This document shows positions 1 through 9,982 of a DNA stretch of 64,000 nucleotides, in pieces. The stretch covers positions 496,001-560,000 of the forward strand of contig CM074139.1 of assembly GCA_037178625.1 (NCBI GenBank). The letters are read 5' to 3'. Under the pieces are notes generated by a model. That model searched no databases. It was not told where the DNA came from and saw only the letters and a program-made list of their open reading frames with translations. The stretch is from Skeletonema tropicum (taxonomy: Eukaryota; Bacillariophyta; Thalassiosirophyceae; Thalassiosirales; Thalassiosiraceae). A program made the position numbers and the translations under genes. Within the stretch, counting starts at the first letter, position 1; each line of letters opens with the position of its first letter.

Positions 1-2
1 TA

Positions 3-3000
3 GCAAAGAAGTTCTCTCTTATGATCCAAACAGGAACCGGCCCAGAACGTTGGGCTCGGGGTCTGTCGGTAATGCTCGAGAAGATTGCAGGTGTGGCGTT
101 GGTGAATAAATTGAGAGCCATTCTCTTGCTTGAGGCTGACTTCAATTTCTGTAATAAGTTGATTTTTGGACATCGCATGCTGGACCTCGCCCGAGCAAAG
201 GGGATGGTCCCGGAGGAGATCTACAGTGGGAAGGGACGCACGGCAGAGGATGCAATCCTGCAACAAGTATTGATGTACGACATTGCCCGAATCACCAAAA
301 GACCCCTCCTGGTGGCACAGGTTGATGCGGCCCAGTGCTACGACCGGGTTGCTCTTCCTATAGCCAGCCTCACTCTACAGGCGTTTAAAGTGCCCAAATG
401 TGCGGCACTGTCGATGCTCCGCCCCTTGCATAATATGGAGTTTTTCCTAAGAACTGGTTTTGGCCAATCTTCTTCATATTTTGGTGGGAAAGAGGACGGG
501 AAACACGGTCTCGCTCAAGGGAACGGTGCAGCTCCACCGACATGGCAACAGATCAGCACGGTCATGATTAATACCCATAAAACTAATGGGCATGGAGTGG
601 AAGTGAAGTGTCCAATCTCACATAAAAAGATTAATCAGGTGGGAATTCTGTATGTGGATGATACCAATTTGTGGGAAGGTCTTAGAGCTGACGATGACAT
701 TATCTCGACAAGTGCTAGAGGGCAAGAGTCAATCTCGGATTGGGCAGGTGCCTTGGGGGAAACGGGTGGCGCTTTGAAACCAGACAAATGTGGAGTTACA
801 ATACACGATCAAACACCCGATGGAAAGGGCGGCTGGTGTTACACGGATCAAAAAGCGACGCCCTCAGACGGCGAAGAGGTTGACATGAGTGAACTGGATG
901 ACTTGATTTTCCACGTCCCCACTACTGACGGGGGCTCTGCGCAAATAGATAGGTTGCCATCGAATAAAGCTGACAACAACTTAGGTCTCTACGCTAGACC
1001 GGATGGGAAACCAGACCAGCACTTCGAGCAGATGAGAGAAAAAATGACAACGTGGACGGCTCAGATTAAGAGCGGGCAAATACCAACTCGTTCGGTGTGG
1101 ATGAGCTACACCAATCAGCTATGGTCTGGACTCAGGTACGGTCTGGGGGCCTGTTCGGCGTCAATCCCTGAGCTCAAAAAAGGATTGATGTCAGCAGATT
1201 TCTATATGTTAAGCAACCTCGGTGTCAACCGATCAATTACCAAGGAATGGAGATACCTGCCGGCCACGTTTGGTGGAATCGGTCTCTACGACTTGACGGT
1301 GGAAACTGCGGCTGCTACTTTATCTTCATTCTTGCAACACTATGGAACAACTTCAGTCCTAGGGATCACTTTAAGAGCGGCTATGGAACACCTCCAAGTG
1401 GAAATAGGAGTACCGGACTGTCCCTTTAACTATGACTTTGAAGTTTGGGGTCAATTATCAACCAACGCATGGGCGAAAGCCCTATGGGAGAAGATAGACG
1501 AACTGGGAATCGTGCTGGATCTGCAATATGATGACATCCCCATCCCGAGGAGCAAGGATAGGGCTATTATGGACTGCATGGTTGAACTGGGTCTACGAGG
1601 GACGGAGCTACAGCGAGTCAATAGAGTGAGGAAAGCTCAGGAGGCAATGTTCCTCTCTGACGTGACTACGCCAAATGGACGATATCTAGAGCAATATCTG
1701 CTTGACGGGCATTGGAAGGACTCACCTGAAGGGCGCCTTGGTAAACAGCGGTCAACACTGGAATTTGGCACGGAATATCCGACGGAAGCAGATTGGAAAT
1801 TGTGGAAGAGATCCCTGCAACGTTTGACTGATAGCAAATCGTTGTTTCTTAAGGAGCCACTTGGAGATTGGATCAACCCATCTAAACGGATCTGGCGTCA
1901 CTTCCTCAACACAAACACACGGACAGTGGAGATACATTCGGATGATACGATTTATGAATACGCTCACGACGTGGAATCGAATGACAGAGTGTCGATCATG
2001 CAGCCAGTCCGAGTGCTGGATGAGCCCGCTTCTTCAGTGGTACCAACGACGATTCTGGAATACGAAGATGGCTCCATCAAACTGCTAGCACAAGGACCGC
2101 CACTGGCCAGCCAGCCAGAAGTCATAGCCCCTACTACATTTCTTGAGCGTCTCCGCAGTAAAGGGGGGGAATGGATGTGGGATAGTATCAGCTTCTCATC
2201 GGATCCCTCGTGGATTGTGGAAGCTATTCAACGAGGCTCATTGTTCTGTTGTACAGACGGGTCATACATGAAAAAGTTGGCGCCAAAGATCTGCGGTGCG
2301 GCTTGGGTTTTTTACTGCGCAGAGTCTCAACAGTGGCTTAAAGGAGAATTCACGGAGCACTCTAAATGGGCAAATAGCTATCGAGGAGAACAGCTAGGGA
2401 TGTTGGCTATCCACCTTATCCTACTGACAATAGAGGAACACTATGGAGTGCCATTGTCCAATGCAAACATCTTTTGTGACAACAAAGGAACTATTCTCAC
2501 GTTTTCCAGAAAATACGATCGTGTCCCAGGATCGGCGAAGAACAACGACATTCTCCGGGTCCTGCGGAAAATCCAAAGTGTCTCGGCTCTTGCGCACAAG
2601 CTGTCTCATGTGAAAGCACACCAGGACGACAGCTTGGGCTATGCTTGCCTGGCTCTGGAAGCTAGACTGAACGTAGACTGCGATTTCAGGGCAAAAGCAG
2701 CCATAAAGAGAGCAATTGAAAATTTCTCCTCTCTCCCGGTCACTCTGAGCTTACCGCTAGAAGCAGCGGTTGTTATCATCGATGGAATCAAACAGACTGC
2801 AGACTTAGCAAAGGACCTACGGTATCACGTAGGGAAGGTGAAAGCACGACAGTTCTATGCCGATGAACAACTCCTACACCCTGATATATTCGACTCTGTT
2901 GCTTGGGAACCATTGCGCCTGCTTCTCGACCGCAGGCCTAAGATGTTCAATCTGTGGTATGCGAAACAATGCTCCGGGTATTGTGGAACTGGTCAAATGA

Positions 3001-5042
3001 TAACTAGATATGACAAAAATGCCTCCGATAAATGTCCGAACTGCGGTTGCTTTGAAACAGCGGATCACCTGAACCGCTGTAAGAGTAGAATTAGGAGGGG
3101 GCTATTGCTTGACAGTATAAACGATCTACAAGAGTGGATGGAGGGACATTGCACGCATACGTGCATACAGAAGTGGCTACCCCTTTTTATCTCTCTTCAG
3201 GGCAGCACTCTATTCGTGGACATGGTGCATAGTCAGGGATGGAGGATGTCTCAACAGATGCGGAGAGTGGGTAATAGCTTAGATAGGATTGGATGGAGAA
3301 ACGTGATGGAGGGGAAAGTATCCAAGGAGTTTCTCCAGATGCAGAAGGAGCATCTTTTAAAGAACCATTCGTTTCTGACCATCGACAGTTGGACAAGCGG
3401 CTTCCTGGACAAGCTACTCTCGCTCACGCATACACAGTGGATCTGTAGGAATCTCACGAAACATCATCGAACGCAAGGAACCAAAGCACTTGCATCAAGA
3501 GAAGAGATTTTGAAAGAGATCGAACATCAGCTTAATCTTGGATCCGATGGGCTCTCAGCTGAAGCACGATGTCTCCTTGAAATTCCGACGGACGAGCTCT
3601 ATGGGAAACCGACCTCTGAACTACAATACTGGTTGAACGCAGCGGTAGCAAGCAGGCAAGCTGCGGGGGATGAATCAGGCGGGCTTTTAGAGCCTCCTTC
3701 TGGGCAAGTCACGACTGGTGCCAAGCAACGAGAAGATCGCAAATCAAAGCCACAGGGTACTTCAAAGACTGCCGCACCTGCGCGCAAACCAAAAGCACTC
3801 GCTCCCATCTTTCTCCCGAAAAAAGCAAGGCGTACAGCCCAGCCGAGAGCCCTACCTACCCAGCCTCCTACAACTCTACCACCGGCTGTGAGTCCGCAAC
3901 AACAGGACCGCATTGGGCTTCTGCAAAGGAACTCGGATGAAGACTTACACCGATGTCAAGTTGGAGCCCTTTTGCGGGACGTGCCAGCTAATTTTCAGTT
4001 ATGCCTCCAAGGAGGGGACAAGGTTCGGCGTGATGCAATGCGGTCTTTGCGACCCCCTCAGTGGCTCAATGATGAAGTTATAAATGGCTATCTCCTAAGA
4101 GTCCTCCTCCCAAAGGTGAATCGGCAACACGTCTACATCTTCAACTCATTCTTCATGTCAACCCTCCTACGTACGGGGGCTGACGGCAGGTCTGCTCCGT
4201 CCTACAACTTTGACGGCGTTAAACGCTGGGGAAATCGTTTAAGGAGGAAGAATAAAATTTTGGGAGTGAAAGAGATCTTCGTGCCGATCAACCACTCTAG
4301 AACTCACTGGCTATTACTCAGGGCGAATACAGAAACAAAGGTTATTACCCTGTGGGATTCCCAAGGTAGGAAGCCGGGCAATCAATTGTATCTGACTACA
4401 ATGTTAAGATATTTGGGGGACAAATACAGTGAACTTCACGGGGTACCGAGTGACGATTGGAAAGCAGAGTGGTCACTAGTAGATGCCTCCAACAATTCTC
4501 CGAAACAAACCAATGGACACGACTGTGGATTGTTTGTCCTCGCTAATGCGACTTTGCTGGCTCAGCAGATCCCTCTGTCCCCTTCCTCGTACAATGAGGG
4601 AGATTTCCAGCTGTTAGACACCCGAAGTAGGGTGGCGATGCTGTTGTGGCTAGCGAGTACCAACAGGCCTGTACCACCTGCAGTACGGGCAGTCCAATCG
4701 AGGCGGCGTCAACGCCCAACACAGAGCAATGAGAGGAGCCGAAATGGCCAATCTAAGATCAAACCGCTTCCAGCAAAGAAAGCTTCTGCCGCAGTCAAGC
4801 ACTCAAAAGGCAAGGAGCGCGCAAAGCGACGTCGCAACAACAAGCGAATTATCCCGGGAGGTCCCAAAACTCGGGGGAAAATCTTGGTCACAGACCCCAC
4901 GCCATTGCAACAGACACATTCACTATTGAACAAGAAACGCAAAGCAGAGTCCGTAGTTTTTGGGGAGGCCACATTGTTAGCTACCACTCAACGCCATGCT
5001 CCGCCGAAGAGGAAGAAACGGAAACAGCACCACCCTGACTGA
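3..5042 (+). CDS. Element A ORF2 polyprotein, C-terminal part: RT, RNase H, zinc motif, Ulp1-like peptidase
   Basis: The frame is open from the first codon of the window; by comparison with copy 2 the missing part is about 776 N-terminal residues. Reverse transcriptase copies element RNA at a nicked target; its active-site YVDD is near base 652. RNase H follows, with TDGS near 2255, a Glu in YRGE, an Asp in FCDN and a final Asp in VDCDF. A C-x2-C-x7-H-x3-C zinc motif lies near 3034. The tail (about 4040-4680) is a Ulp1/SENP-type (C48) cysteine peptidase with His in THW, Asp 17 residues later in LWDS, and Gln six residues before Cys in HDCGLF. The extreme C-terminus is Lys/Arg-rich and may bind nucleic acid. 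There is no internal stop. Compared with copy 2, RNase H has Met for Arg and Lys for Thr beside conserved positions; the catalytic residues match. Confidence 0.93.
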   Translation, partial: AKKFSLMIQTGTGPERWARGLSVMLEKIAGVALVNKLRAILLLEADFNFCNKLIFGHRMLDLARAKGMVPEEIYSGKGRTAEDAILQQVLMYDIARITKRPLLVAQVDAAQCYDRVALPIASLTLQAFKVPKCAALSMLRPLHNMEFFLRTGFGQSSSYFGGKEDGKHGLAQGNGAAPPTWQQISTVMINTHKTNGHGVEVKCPISHKKINQVGILYVDDTNLWEGLRADDDIISTSARGQESISDWAGALGETGGALKPDKCGVTIHDQTPDGKGGWCYTDQKATPSDGEEVDMSELDDLIFHVPTTDGGSAQIDRLPSNKADNNLGLYARPDGKPDQHFEQMREKMTTWTAQIKSGQIPTRSVWMSYTNQLWSGLRYGLGACSASIPELKKGLMSADFYMLSNLGVNRSITKEWRYLPATFGGIGLYDLTVETAAATLSSFLQHYGTTSVLGITLRAAMEHLQVEIGVPDCPFNYDFEVWGQLSTNAWAKALWEKIDELGIVLDLQYDDIPIPRSKDRAIMDCMVELGLRGTELQRVNRVRKAQEAMFLSDVTTPNGRYLEQYLLDGHWKDSPEGRLGKQRSTLEFGTEYPTEADWKLWKRSLQRLTDSKSLFLKEPLGDWINPSKRIWRHFLNTNTRTVEIHSDDTIYEYAHDVESNDRVSIMQPVRVLDEPASSVVPTTILEYEDGSIKLLAQGPPLASQPEVIAPTTFLERLRSKGGEWMWDSISFSSDPSWIVEAIQRGSLFCCTDGSYMKKLAPKICGAAWVFYCAESQQWLKGEFTEHSKWANSYRGEQLGMLAIHLILLTIEEHYGVPLSNANIFCDNKGTILTFSRKYDRVPGSAKNNDILRVLRKIQSVSALAHKLSHVKAHQDDSLGYACLALEARLNVDCDFRAKAAIKRAIENFSSLPVTLSLPLEAAVVIIDGIKQTADLAKDLRYHVGKVKARQFYADEQLLHPDIFDSVAWEPLRLLLDRRPKMFNLWYAKQCSGYCGTGQMITRYDKNASDKCPNCGCFETADHLNRCKSRIRRGLLLDSINDLQEWMEGHCTHTCIQKWLPLFISLQGSTLFVDMVHSQGWRMSQQMRRVGNSLDRIGWRNVMEGKVSKEFLQMQKEHLLKNHSFLTIDSWTSGFLDKLLSLTHTQWICRNLTKHHRTQGTKALASREEILKEIEHQLNLGSDGLSAEARCLLEIPTDELYGKPTSELQYWLNAAVASRQAAGDESGGLLEPPSGQVTTGAKQREDRKSKPQGTSKTAAPARKPKALAPIFLPKKARRTAQPRALPTQPPTTLPPAVSPQQQDRIGLLQRNSDEDLHRCQVGALLRDVPANFQLCLQGGDKVRRDAMRSLRPPQWLNDEVINGYLLRVLLPKVNRQHVYIFNSFFMSTLLRTGADGRSAPSYNFDGVKRWGNRLRRKNKILGVKEIFVPINHSRTHWLLLRANTETKVITLWDSQGRKPGNQLYLTTMLRYLGDKYSELHGVPSDDWKAEWSLVDASNNSPKQTNGHDCGLFVLANATLLAQQIPLSPSSYNEGDFQLLDTRSRVAMLLWLASTNRPVPPAVRAVQSRRRQRPTQSNERSRNGQSKIKPLPAKKASAAVKHSKGKERAKRRRNNKRIIPGGPKTRGKILVTDPTPLQQTHSLLNKKRKAESVVFGEATLLATTQRHAPPKRKKRKQHHPD

Positions 5043-5093
5043 AAGAATTGAGTCCAAACTATGTGTCGCAGGAGCACTCTCACCTGGTTACAG

Positions 5094-5142
5094 ACGCTTC
5101 GGCGTTTAAGAGGAGTCCTTGACTCCTACGGGAAGTTTCCCG
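5094..5142 (+). other. Three adjacent hairpins in the element A 3' UTR
   Basis: Within 49 bases the sequence can form acgc-ttcg-gcgt (a C(UUCG)G tetraloop, 5094-5105), aggagtc-ctt-gactcct (5111-5127) and cggga-agtt-tcccg (5129-5142). The same three stems occur unchanged in copy 2 (about 21797-21845, reverse strand). In several non-LTR families the 3' UTR fold is the site the reverse transcriptase binds to start copying. That role here is inference. Confidence 0.7.
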
Positions 5143-5254
5143 TCTTGCTGTCTGGAAAGCCATTCGGCAATAGAAAAGACCGTACAGTTGTACCGAAGCA
5201 GGTCCCTTTTAGTATCATAGATATCTAATCTGATTAACTTTGTATTTATTTATT

Positions 5255-7783
5255 ACTTACAAAGTTGATTCGAAAGGAGTCACAGTGCCCATGGCCACTG
5301 CGTATGCAATGGTCAAGTCGGTAAATGGAGTCAAGTGCAATCGATTCCTCAAGTGCCTATTTGACACGGGTGGTAGCGTTTCGATGGCCCATCGAAGTGT
5401 TTTGCCACCTGGAGCGGAACTTCGTCAATCTTCACAATCGACGATCTGTAACACCATCGCTGGGAACTACATGCCGGTAGGTTCCCTACTTGCCGAGAAT
5501 ATCAAGCTCCCAGAGTTTGATGCCAACCTTACTGTCGACAGCCAAGAGTTCCTCGTCTTTGACCCCAAGTGCTCGTTTGATTTGATACTTGGTAATGATT
5601 TCCTGATGAAGATAGGCCTTTTCATTGATTACGAGACACTCGAACTCGAGTGGAGGGGGAAACGCATCCCAATGAACTCCAAGTTTACCAAGGAGAGGCT
5701 AAGCGCAGCTATTGGTTGTTGCATTGTGGAGGAGGAAGATGAAGAATTGGACTACCTAGACTCTTTTGCAACGGTTATTGCTGATTCTACTTATGAAGAG
5801 CTCAAAGTGGATAAGGTCATCGCAGAGAACTGTCAGCATCTGTCAATGACTCAACGCCAGGACCTGGCAGAGATGTTCCGCAAGCATTACAAACTCTTCG
5901 ACGGCAAGCTCCATGTCTATAAAGGAGCCAAGATGGATATTGAATTGCAACCAGGAGCCCAGCCTGTCTTCCGACGACCTTACCCTACTCCACGTATCCA
6001 TATGGAAACGTTTAAGATGGAGTTGCTCCGTCTTATCGAAATAGGTGTTCTTGAGAGAGTGTCAGGCCCATCTGCATGGGGTCTACCATCGTTTATTATC
6101 CCTAAGAAGGATGGCAAGGTTCGTTTCATTGCAGATCTCCGTGAGCTGAACAAAGTCATTAAGCCGCGAGATTATACTCTTCCCATCATCCAAGATCTGA
6201 TCCGAAAGCGTACTGGATTCCAGTTCATGACGAAGCTTGACTTGAGCATGATGTTCTATTCATTTGAATTGACGGACAGAGCAAAGGACCTCACCACAAT
6301 CTCGACACCCTTCGGTCTTTTTCGTTGGACAAGAGCCCCGATGGGTCTCCGCAACTCCCCAGCATTCGCACAGTCGATTATTGAAGAAGTGCTTCGGGAT
6401 CTAGATGAAGTTGAAGTGTACATTGATGACATCGCGATATGGTCTAATTCTTGGGATGATCATGTACGCACCCTCCGCGAGGTGTTCAGGCGTCTTGAAG
6501 AGGCAGGGTTCTCTATTAACCCTCTAAAGTGCGAATTCGGTATTGCAGAGGGAGATTTTCTCGGTCATTGGGTCAGCAAGGACGGCATTCAACCATGGCA
6601 GAAGAAGGTACAAGCGGTTCTTGACCTGCAAAGGCCTACCAACGCTAGCGAAGTACGAACCCTGGTGGGATTGATCAACTGGTACCGAGATTTCTGGCCA
6701 CGTCGAAGCCATCTCCTCTCTCCGTTTACTCAGCTTATCCGAGGTATTCAGAAGAAGAAAGCGCCGATCGTTTGGACTCCAGAGCTAGAGAAAGTTTTTC
6801 AGGAAGTGAAGCAAGTTATTGCCAGTGATGCTTTGTGTGCCTACCCAAACCACAATGAGCCTTTTGAAGTCTACACGGACAGTTCTGATTATCAACTGGG
6901 AGCAGCCATACTCCAAGGCGGGCGCCCCGTTGCGTATTACTCCAAAAGACTCTCGGCGGCACAATCTCGATACACCACCATGGAAAAGGAATTATTGGCC
7001 ATCGTCAGCACCCTCACGGAATATCGTACCATGCTCTTTGGAGCAAAGCTCAAGATTTTCACGGACCATCGCAACTTAACGTTCTCCAACTTAAACAGTC
7101 AACGAGTCCTTCGGTGGCGGTGCTTCCTCGAGTCCTTCCATGCAGAGTGGTTCTACCACCCCGGCAAGCTCAATGTCTTAGCAGATGCGTACAGTCGTCT
7201 CCCCAAGTTTGATTTCTCGGGTGCCGAGAAGAGGCAGGATGAACTTTCCTCCACTCCAGTTCAATTCAATCCAGTTCCCCACGATGTTCCTCGAGTTGAA
7301 GACGAAGAGCCCAGTGTCTTCGAAGAACAACTAGCCGAATTGGCCAGTGATGATGAGTTCCCTTTAGCCCAAGTGCAACAGTTCATGAACCTTCCTTCTA
7401 CCGTCCAGAATCCTTTGCGATATGAATGGCTTGCAGAAGAGCAGAGCCGCTGTCCTGCCCTTCAGCAGATGCTCACTACTTACCCAACGTTCTACCATTG
7501 TCGAACGTTTGGTCGCCATGACACGTCGTTGATTTGCTACAGCCCCACTCCTCAAGATGAATCCACTTTGAAGATAGTCCTCACGGACAATGCGGTAGAC
7601 GCCGCTATTGAATACTTTCATCTCCTGTTGAATCATCCAGGAGCCAAGGCAGTTACTAATGCTCTCTCCAAGTTCTATCATCCTCAATTGACAGCCCGGA
7701 TCAATGCTTTCTCGTGCGATGTTTGCCAGCGTACAAAGATTGGTCAGCGAGGCTATGGCCACTTCCCTCCTCGTCTCTCTTGA
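5255..7783 (+). CDS. Ty3/Gypsy-type pol fragment (protease, RT, RNase H, integrase zinc domain)
   Basis: This is the central part of a Gypsy-type polyprotein. An aspartic protease has LFDTGGS near 5359 and a flap-like ILGND near 5588. Reverse transcriptase runs about 5950-6650 with YIDD near 6418. RNase H starts at YTDSSD near 6871 with a following TDH. The last part is the integrase H2C2 zinc domain (HLLLNH and CDVC near 7618-7727). The catalytic D,D-35-E integrase core is absent: a stop comes right after the zinc domain. Gag and the 5' LTR are missing because element A copy 1 sits against codon one. The apparent upstream start at 5240 is a TTG inside the element A tail, not a real start. 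No LTR was found, so this is a non-autonomous remnant with an otherwise open frame. Confidence 0.9.
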   Translation, partial: TYKVDSKGVTVPMATAYAMVKSVNGVKCNRFLKCLFDTGGSVSMAHRSVLPPGAELRQSSQSTICNTIAGNYMPVGSLLAENIKLPEFDANLTVDSQEFLVFDPKCSFDLILGNDFLMKIGLFIDYETLELEWRGKRIPMNSKFTKERLSAAIGCCIVEEEDEELDYLDSFATVIADSTYEELKVDKVIAENCQHLSMTQRQDLAEMFRKHYKLFDGKLHVYKGAKMDIELQPGAQPVFRRPYPTPRIHMETFKMELLRLIEIGVLERVSGPSAWGLPSFIIPKKDGKVRFIADLRELNKVIKPRDYTLPIIQDLIRKRTGFQFMTKLDLSMMFYSFELTDRAKDLTTISTPFGLFRWTRAPMGLRNSPAFAQSIIEEVLRDLDEVEVYIDDIAIWSNSWDDHVRTLREVFRRLEEAGFSINPLKCEFGIAEGDFLGHWVSKDGIQPWQKKVQAVLDLQRPTNASEVRTLVGLINWYRDFWPRRSHLLSPFTQLIRGIQKKKAPIVWTPELEKVFQEVKQVIASDALCAYPNHNEPFEVYTDSSDYQLGAAILQGGRPVAYYSKRLSAAQSRYTTMEKELLAIVSTLTEYRTMLFGAKLKIFTDHRNLTFSNLNSQRVLRWRCFLESFHAEWFYHPGKLNVLADAYSRLPKFDFSGAEKRQDELSSTPVQFNPVPHDVPRVEDEEPSVFEEQLAELASDDEFPLAQVQQFMNLPSTVQNPLRYEWLAEEQSRCPALQQMLTTYPTFYHCRTFGRHDTSLICYSPTPQDESTLKIVLTDNAVDAAIEYFHLLLNHPGAKAVTNALSKFYHPQLTARINAFSCDVCQRTKIGQRGYGHFPPRLS

Positions 7784-8364
7784 CGATGTCGGTGGTGGTG
7801 GTACTCTTTGAATCGATCGGGATCATGAGCATAACAAGTCGAAGTCGAGGTCTCTTTTTTCTTTATCATGTACAGTCAGTCTCAGACTGCTTCATGTAAT
7901 CATGGATAGTTCTGATCGCAGCAACGATAATGATGGTTCAAGAGACACATTGAAATCTTCGCTACCAAATCGCAGGGTGATAGATGATTGAATACATCGT
8001 GCAAACGCATCTGACGGAAGCTATCAATACACAGCAGGAGTATCTTGGAGAACGCGACCGACAAACCCTTACGATGCCGGCCGAAGGCCGAACTCAGAAC
8101 AAGAGAGAGACTTATGACCCTTCAAAACCGCAACAGACAGAAAATGCTACTATAAAATGGTCATGCAAATTGTCTCGGGACTGCTAGGTACCGAGGCTAA
8201 ATTTACATATTTGTCTCCGTCATCGATTTACCTGCATAGTCGGGGACGTTACCTATCGACCATGAAGCGCAAATGATAGATAATTTTAGTTGCTACTCTC
8301 TTGCTAATTCCTCTCCAGCTAGAGAGAGAACTTTAAGTGTTGCATTCGCATTCGAGATACAAAA
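7784..8364. other. Non-coding stretch after the Gypsy fragment
   Basis: No convincing coding signal, LTR or integrase remainder was found in any frame. A TATA-like tataaaa at 8151 lies about 214 bp upstream of the ATG at 8365 and could serve that gene. Confidence 0.4.
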
Positions 8365-9260
8365 ATGGCAGCTGGGAACGATGAAGCCAACTCTCCTCCT
8401 GTGGTTCTCAGAGACAACCGCGCACATGAAGATGACTCAACTACAAGTACTTCAGACGCCAATTGGCCGGAGATTGATGGCCATTTAGGAGACCTCGCTC
8501 AAATTCATGACCCAGGCTATTATGATTACAAGCTGAGCATGGAGCCGGAGCACTCGCCTATCCCGAGTGTGGTTTCATGCATACAACTTGAAGGGACGAA
8601 GGCAGAAAATGATGGCCAAGAAGTCACAGCAGAATACATCAATGAGATCGTCGAGTTGAAGCTCCAATTGGCGAACCATCGGGCAGAGATAGACGAGCTC
8701 AAAACGATTTGAATAGATGTATGTTGGAAAATGAAGCTCTTTCAGCAGAGAAAAGTACATTAGTCGACGAGATAGCTCAACACAGGCAGTCTGGTCTAGA
8801 CAAATCGACTAGGTCCGGCCTCGAAGGCAATAACTACTCTGCATCTTCTCTCCGCAGCAGCATCCTCTCAATGGGGTGGAGAAAGGGCGAACGAAAGAAT
8901 GGGTCCATAGAAATGCTCCTCGAGTCCAACTCTCAAGTTCTCCTGCAGAATTTACAACTCCAGGTAGAAAACAGTGCCCTCCGTAAATCATTACAGGCGA
9001 ATATTTTGGGGGACAGGCGAAGACGACGTGACGTGCAGCCTCAGAGTGGTCACAAGGCCTCATTTGTCACCAACAAGACAGCCGATGAAACGTTATCGGC
9101 ATCTTCTCTGATGCCAGAGCATTGGCCTGCTTTGAATGATCCCCCTGCTTTGAATGATCCCTTTTTAGATGATGTAGTAATTGATGAGATTTTGTCACAT
9201 GCTCCAACGGGAGCATGGGTAGGAGGGCATGATGATGATGAGAGACAACAGGATAAATGA
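8365..9260 (+). pseudogene. Coiled-coil protein gene with a single-base frameshift
   Basis: ATG at 8365 opens a 115-residue frame ending at 8712. A second frame is open from the same spot to 9260. Both sides read as one heptad-rich coiled coil (ELKLQLANHRAEIDELK, then LENEALSAEKSTLVDEI). The break lies in a run of four A at 8701-8704; one additional base would join the frames. The C-terminal half has a second predicted coil, a basic stretch (DRRRRRD) and a small direct repeat (PALNDP twice) before an acidic tail. I do not recognise the family. It could be a recent pseudogene, a sequencing error in the homopolymer, or a programmed -1 shift. The joined product would be about 298 residues. Confidence 0.5.
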
Positions 9261-9982
9261 TGATGATACAAAGAATTGGCCTGCATGTGGAAGGCATGCC
9301 GATGATGAGAATGAGAGCCACGACAGCAACAATGTCAGTAATAGATGTACCGAAGAGCAGGATTGCAATGAAATCAATCTCTTCAGCGGGGTATTGGAAA
9401 CTCATGGGCTTTCGGAATAATAAATCCGCCTCTCATTGAAAGGAGGCACAGGTAGACTAGGCAAGCAACATTCAATGTACGTAATTAGACTAGCGAATTA
9501 GAGAGTTACTTTAAATGTGAAGATTTTGCATTTGGCCCCTCTTTCAATGCATTCGTTGAGAAGAGTGACTCAGACAGGTGTCTGAAGATCCTTGTATTTA
9601 GGTTGCTAATAAGCCCCACACGACCCCACACTGTGCTGAGTCCTTCAAGTGACTCCAGGTGTCTGAAGATCCTACACAAACAAACAAACGAACCGCCGAG
9701 CTAGCTTGGTCCGTGAGGATCAGAGCCGATGTTGCTCATATCTGAGGGGATTGATGGTATTTGGCGTTCATCTGTAAATCTGTAGGTATTAATGTTGAGT
9801 TCTCGTTATTGCAATAGTTCGTGGGCAAGTGCCAAACAGAATGTAACCGAGCACCATGCTTCTGCTATTATGTCGTGGACGACTTGAAGTTGAAGGGGTT
9901 CGCTCTCGGGTAGTCATCATCAATTTCATACTTAACTTTCATAATAAATGCTATCATTTACAATGCATTATTTCTACGATAC
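9261..9982. other. Intergenic stretch between convergent genes, with a short direct repeat
   Basis: No gene is seen. A direct repeat of about 25 bases built on gtgactc and aggtgtctgaagatcct occurs at 9565-9592 and 9649-9673. The region holds the 3' ends of the coiled-coil gene and the BRCT gene. Confidence 0.5.

Larger units (their letters stand above)
1..5254 (+). mobile_element. Non-LTR retrotransposon element A, copy 1 (5' part outside window)
   Basis: This is the 3' portion of a LINE-like element whose complete second copy lies at 21685-30748 on the other strand. It holds the reverse transcriptase, RNase H and Ulp1-like parts of ORF2 plus a 212-bp 3' UTR. Both copies end in the same short ATTT-repeat tail (tttatttatt). 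The two ORF2 proteins differ at only about nine residues over 1673 by eye, so the insertions are recent. The element lies directly against the aspartic-protease end of a Ty3/Gypsy pol gene, so it inserted into that older element. The matching target duplication would be outside the window. Confidence 0.93.

Noticed and set aside
5240..5254. TTG at 5240 as the start of the Gypsy protein
   Set aside because: It lies in the tail of element A copy 1, shared with copy 2 at 21685-21699.
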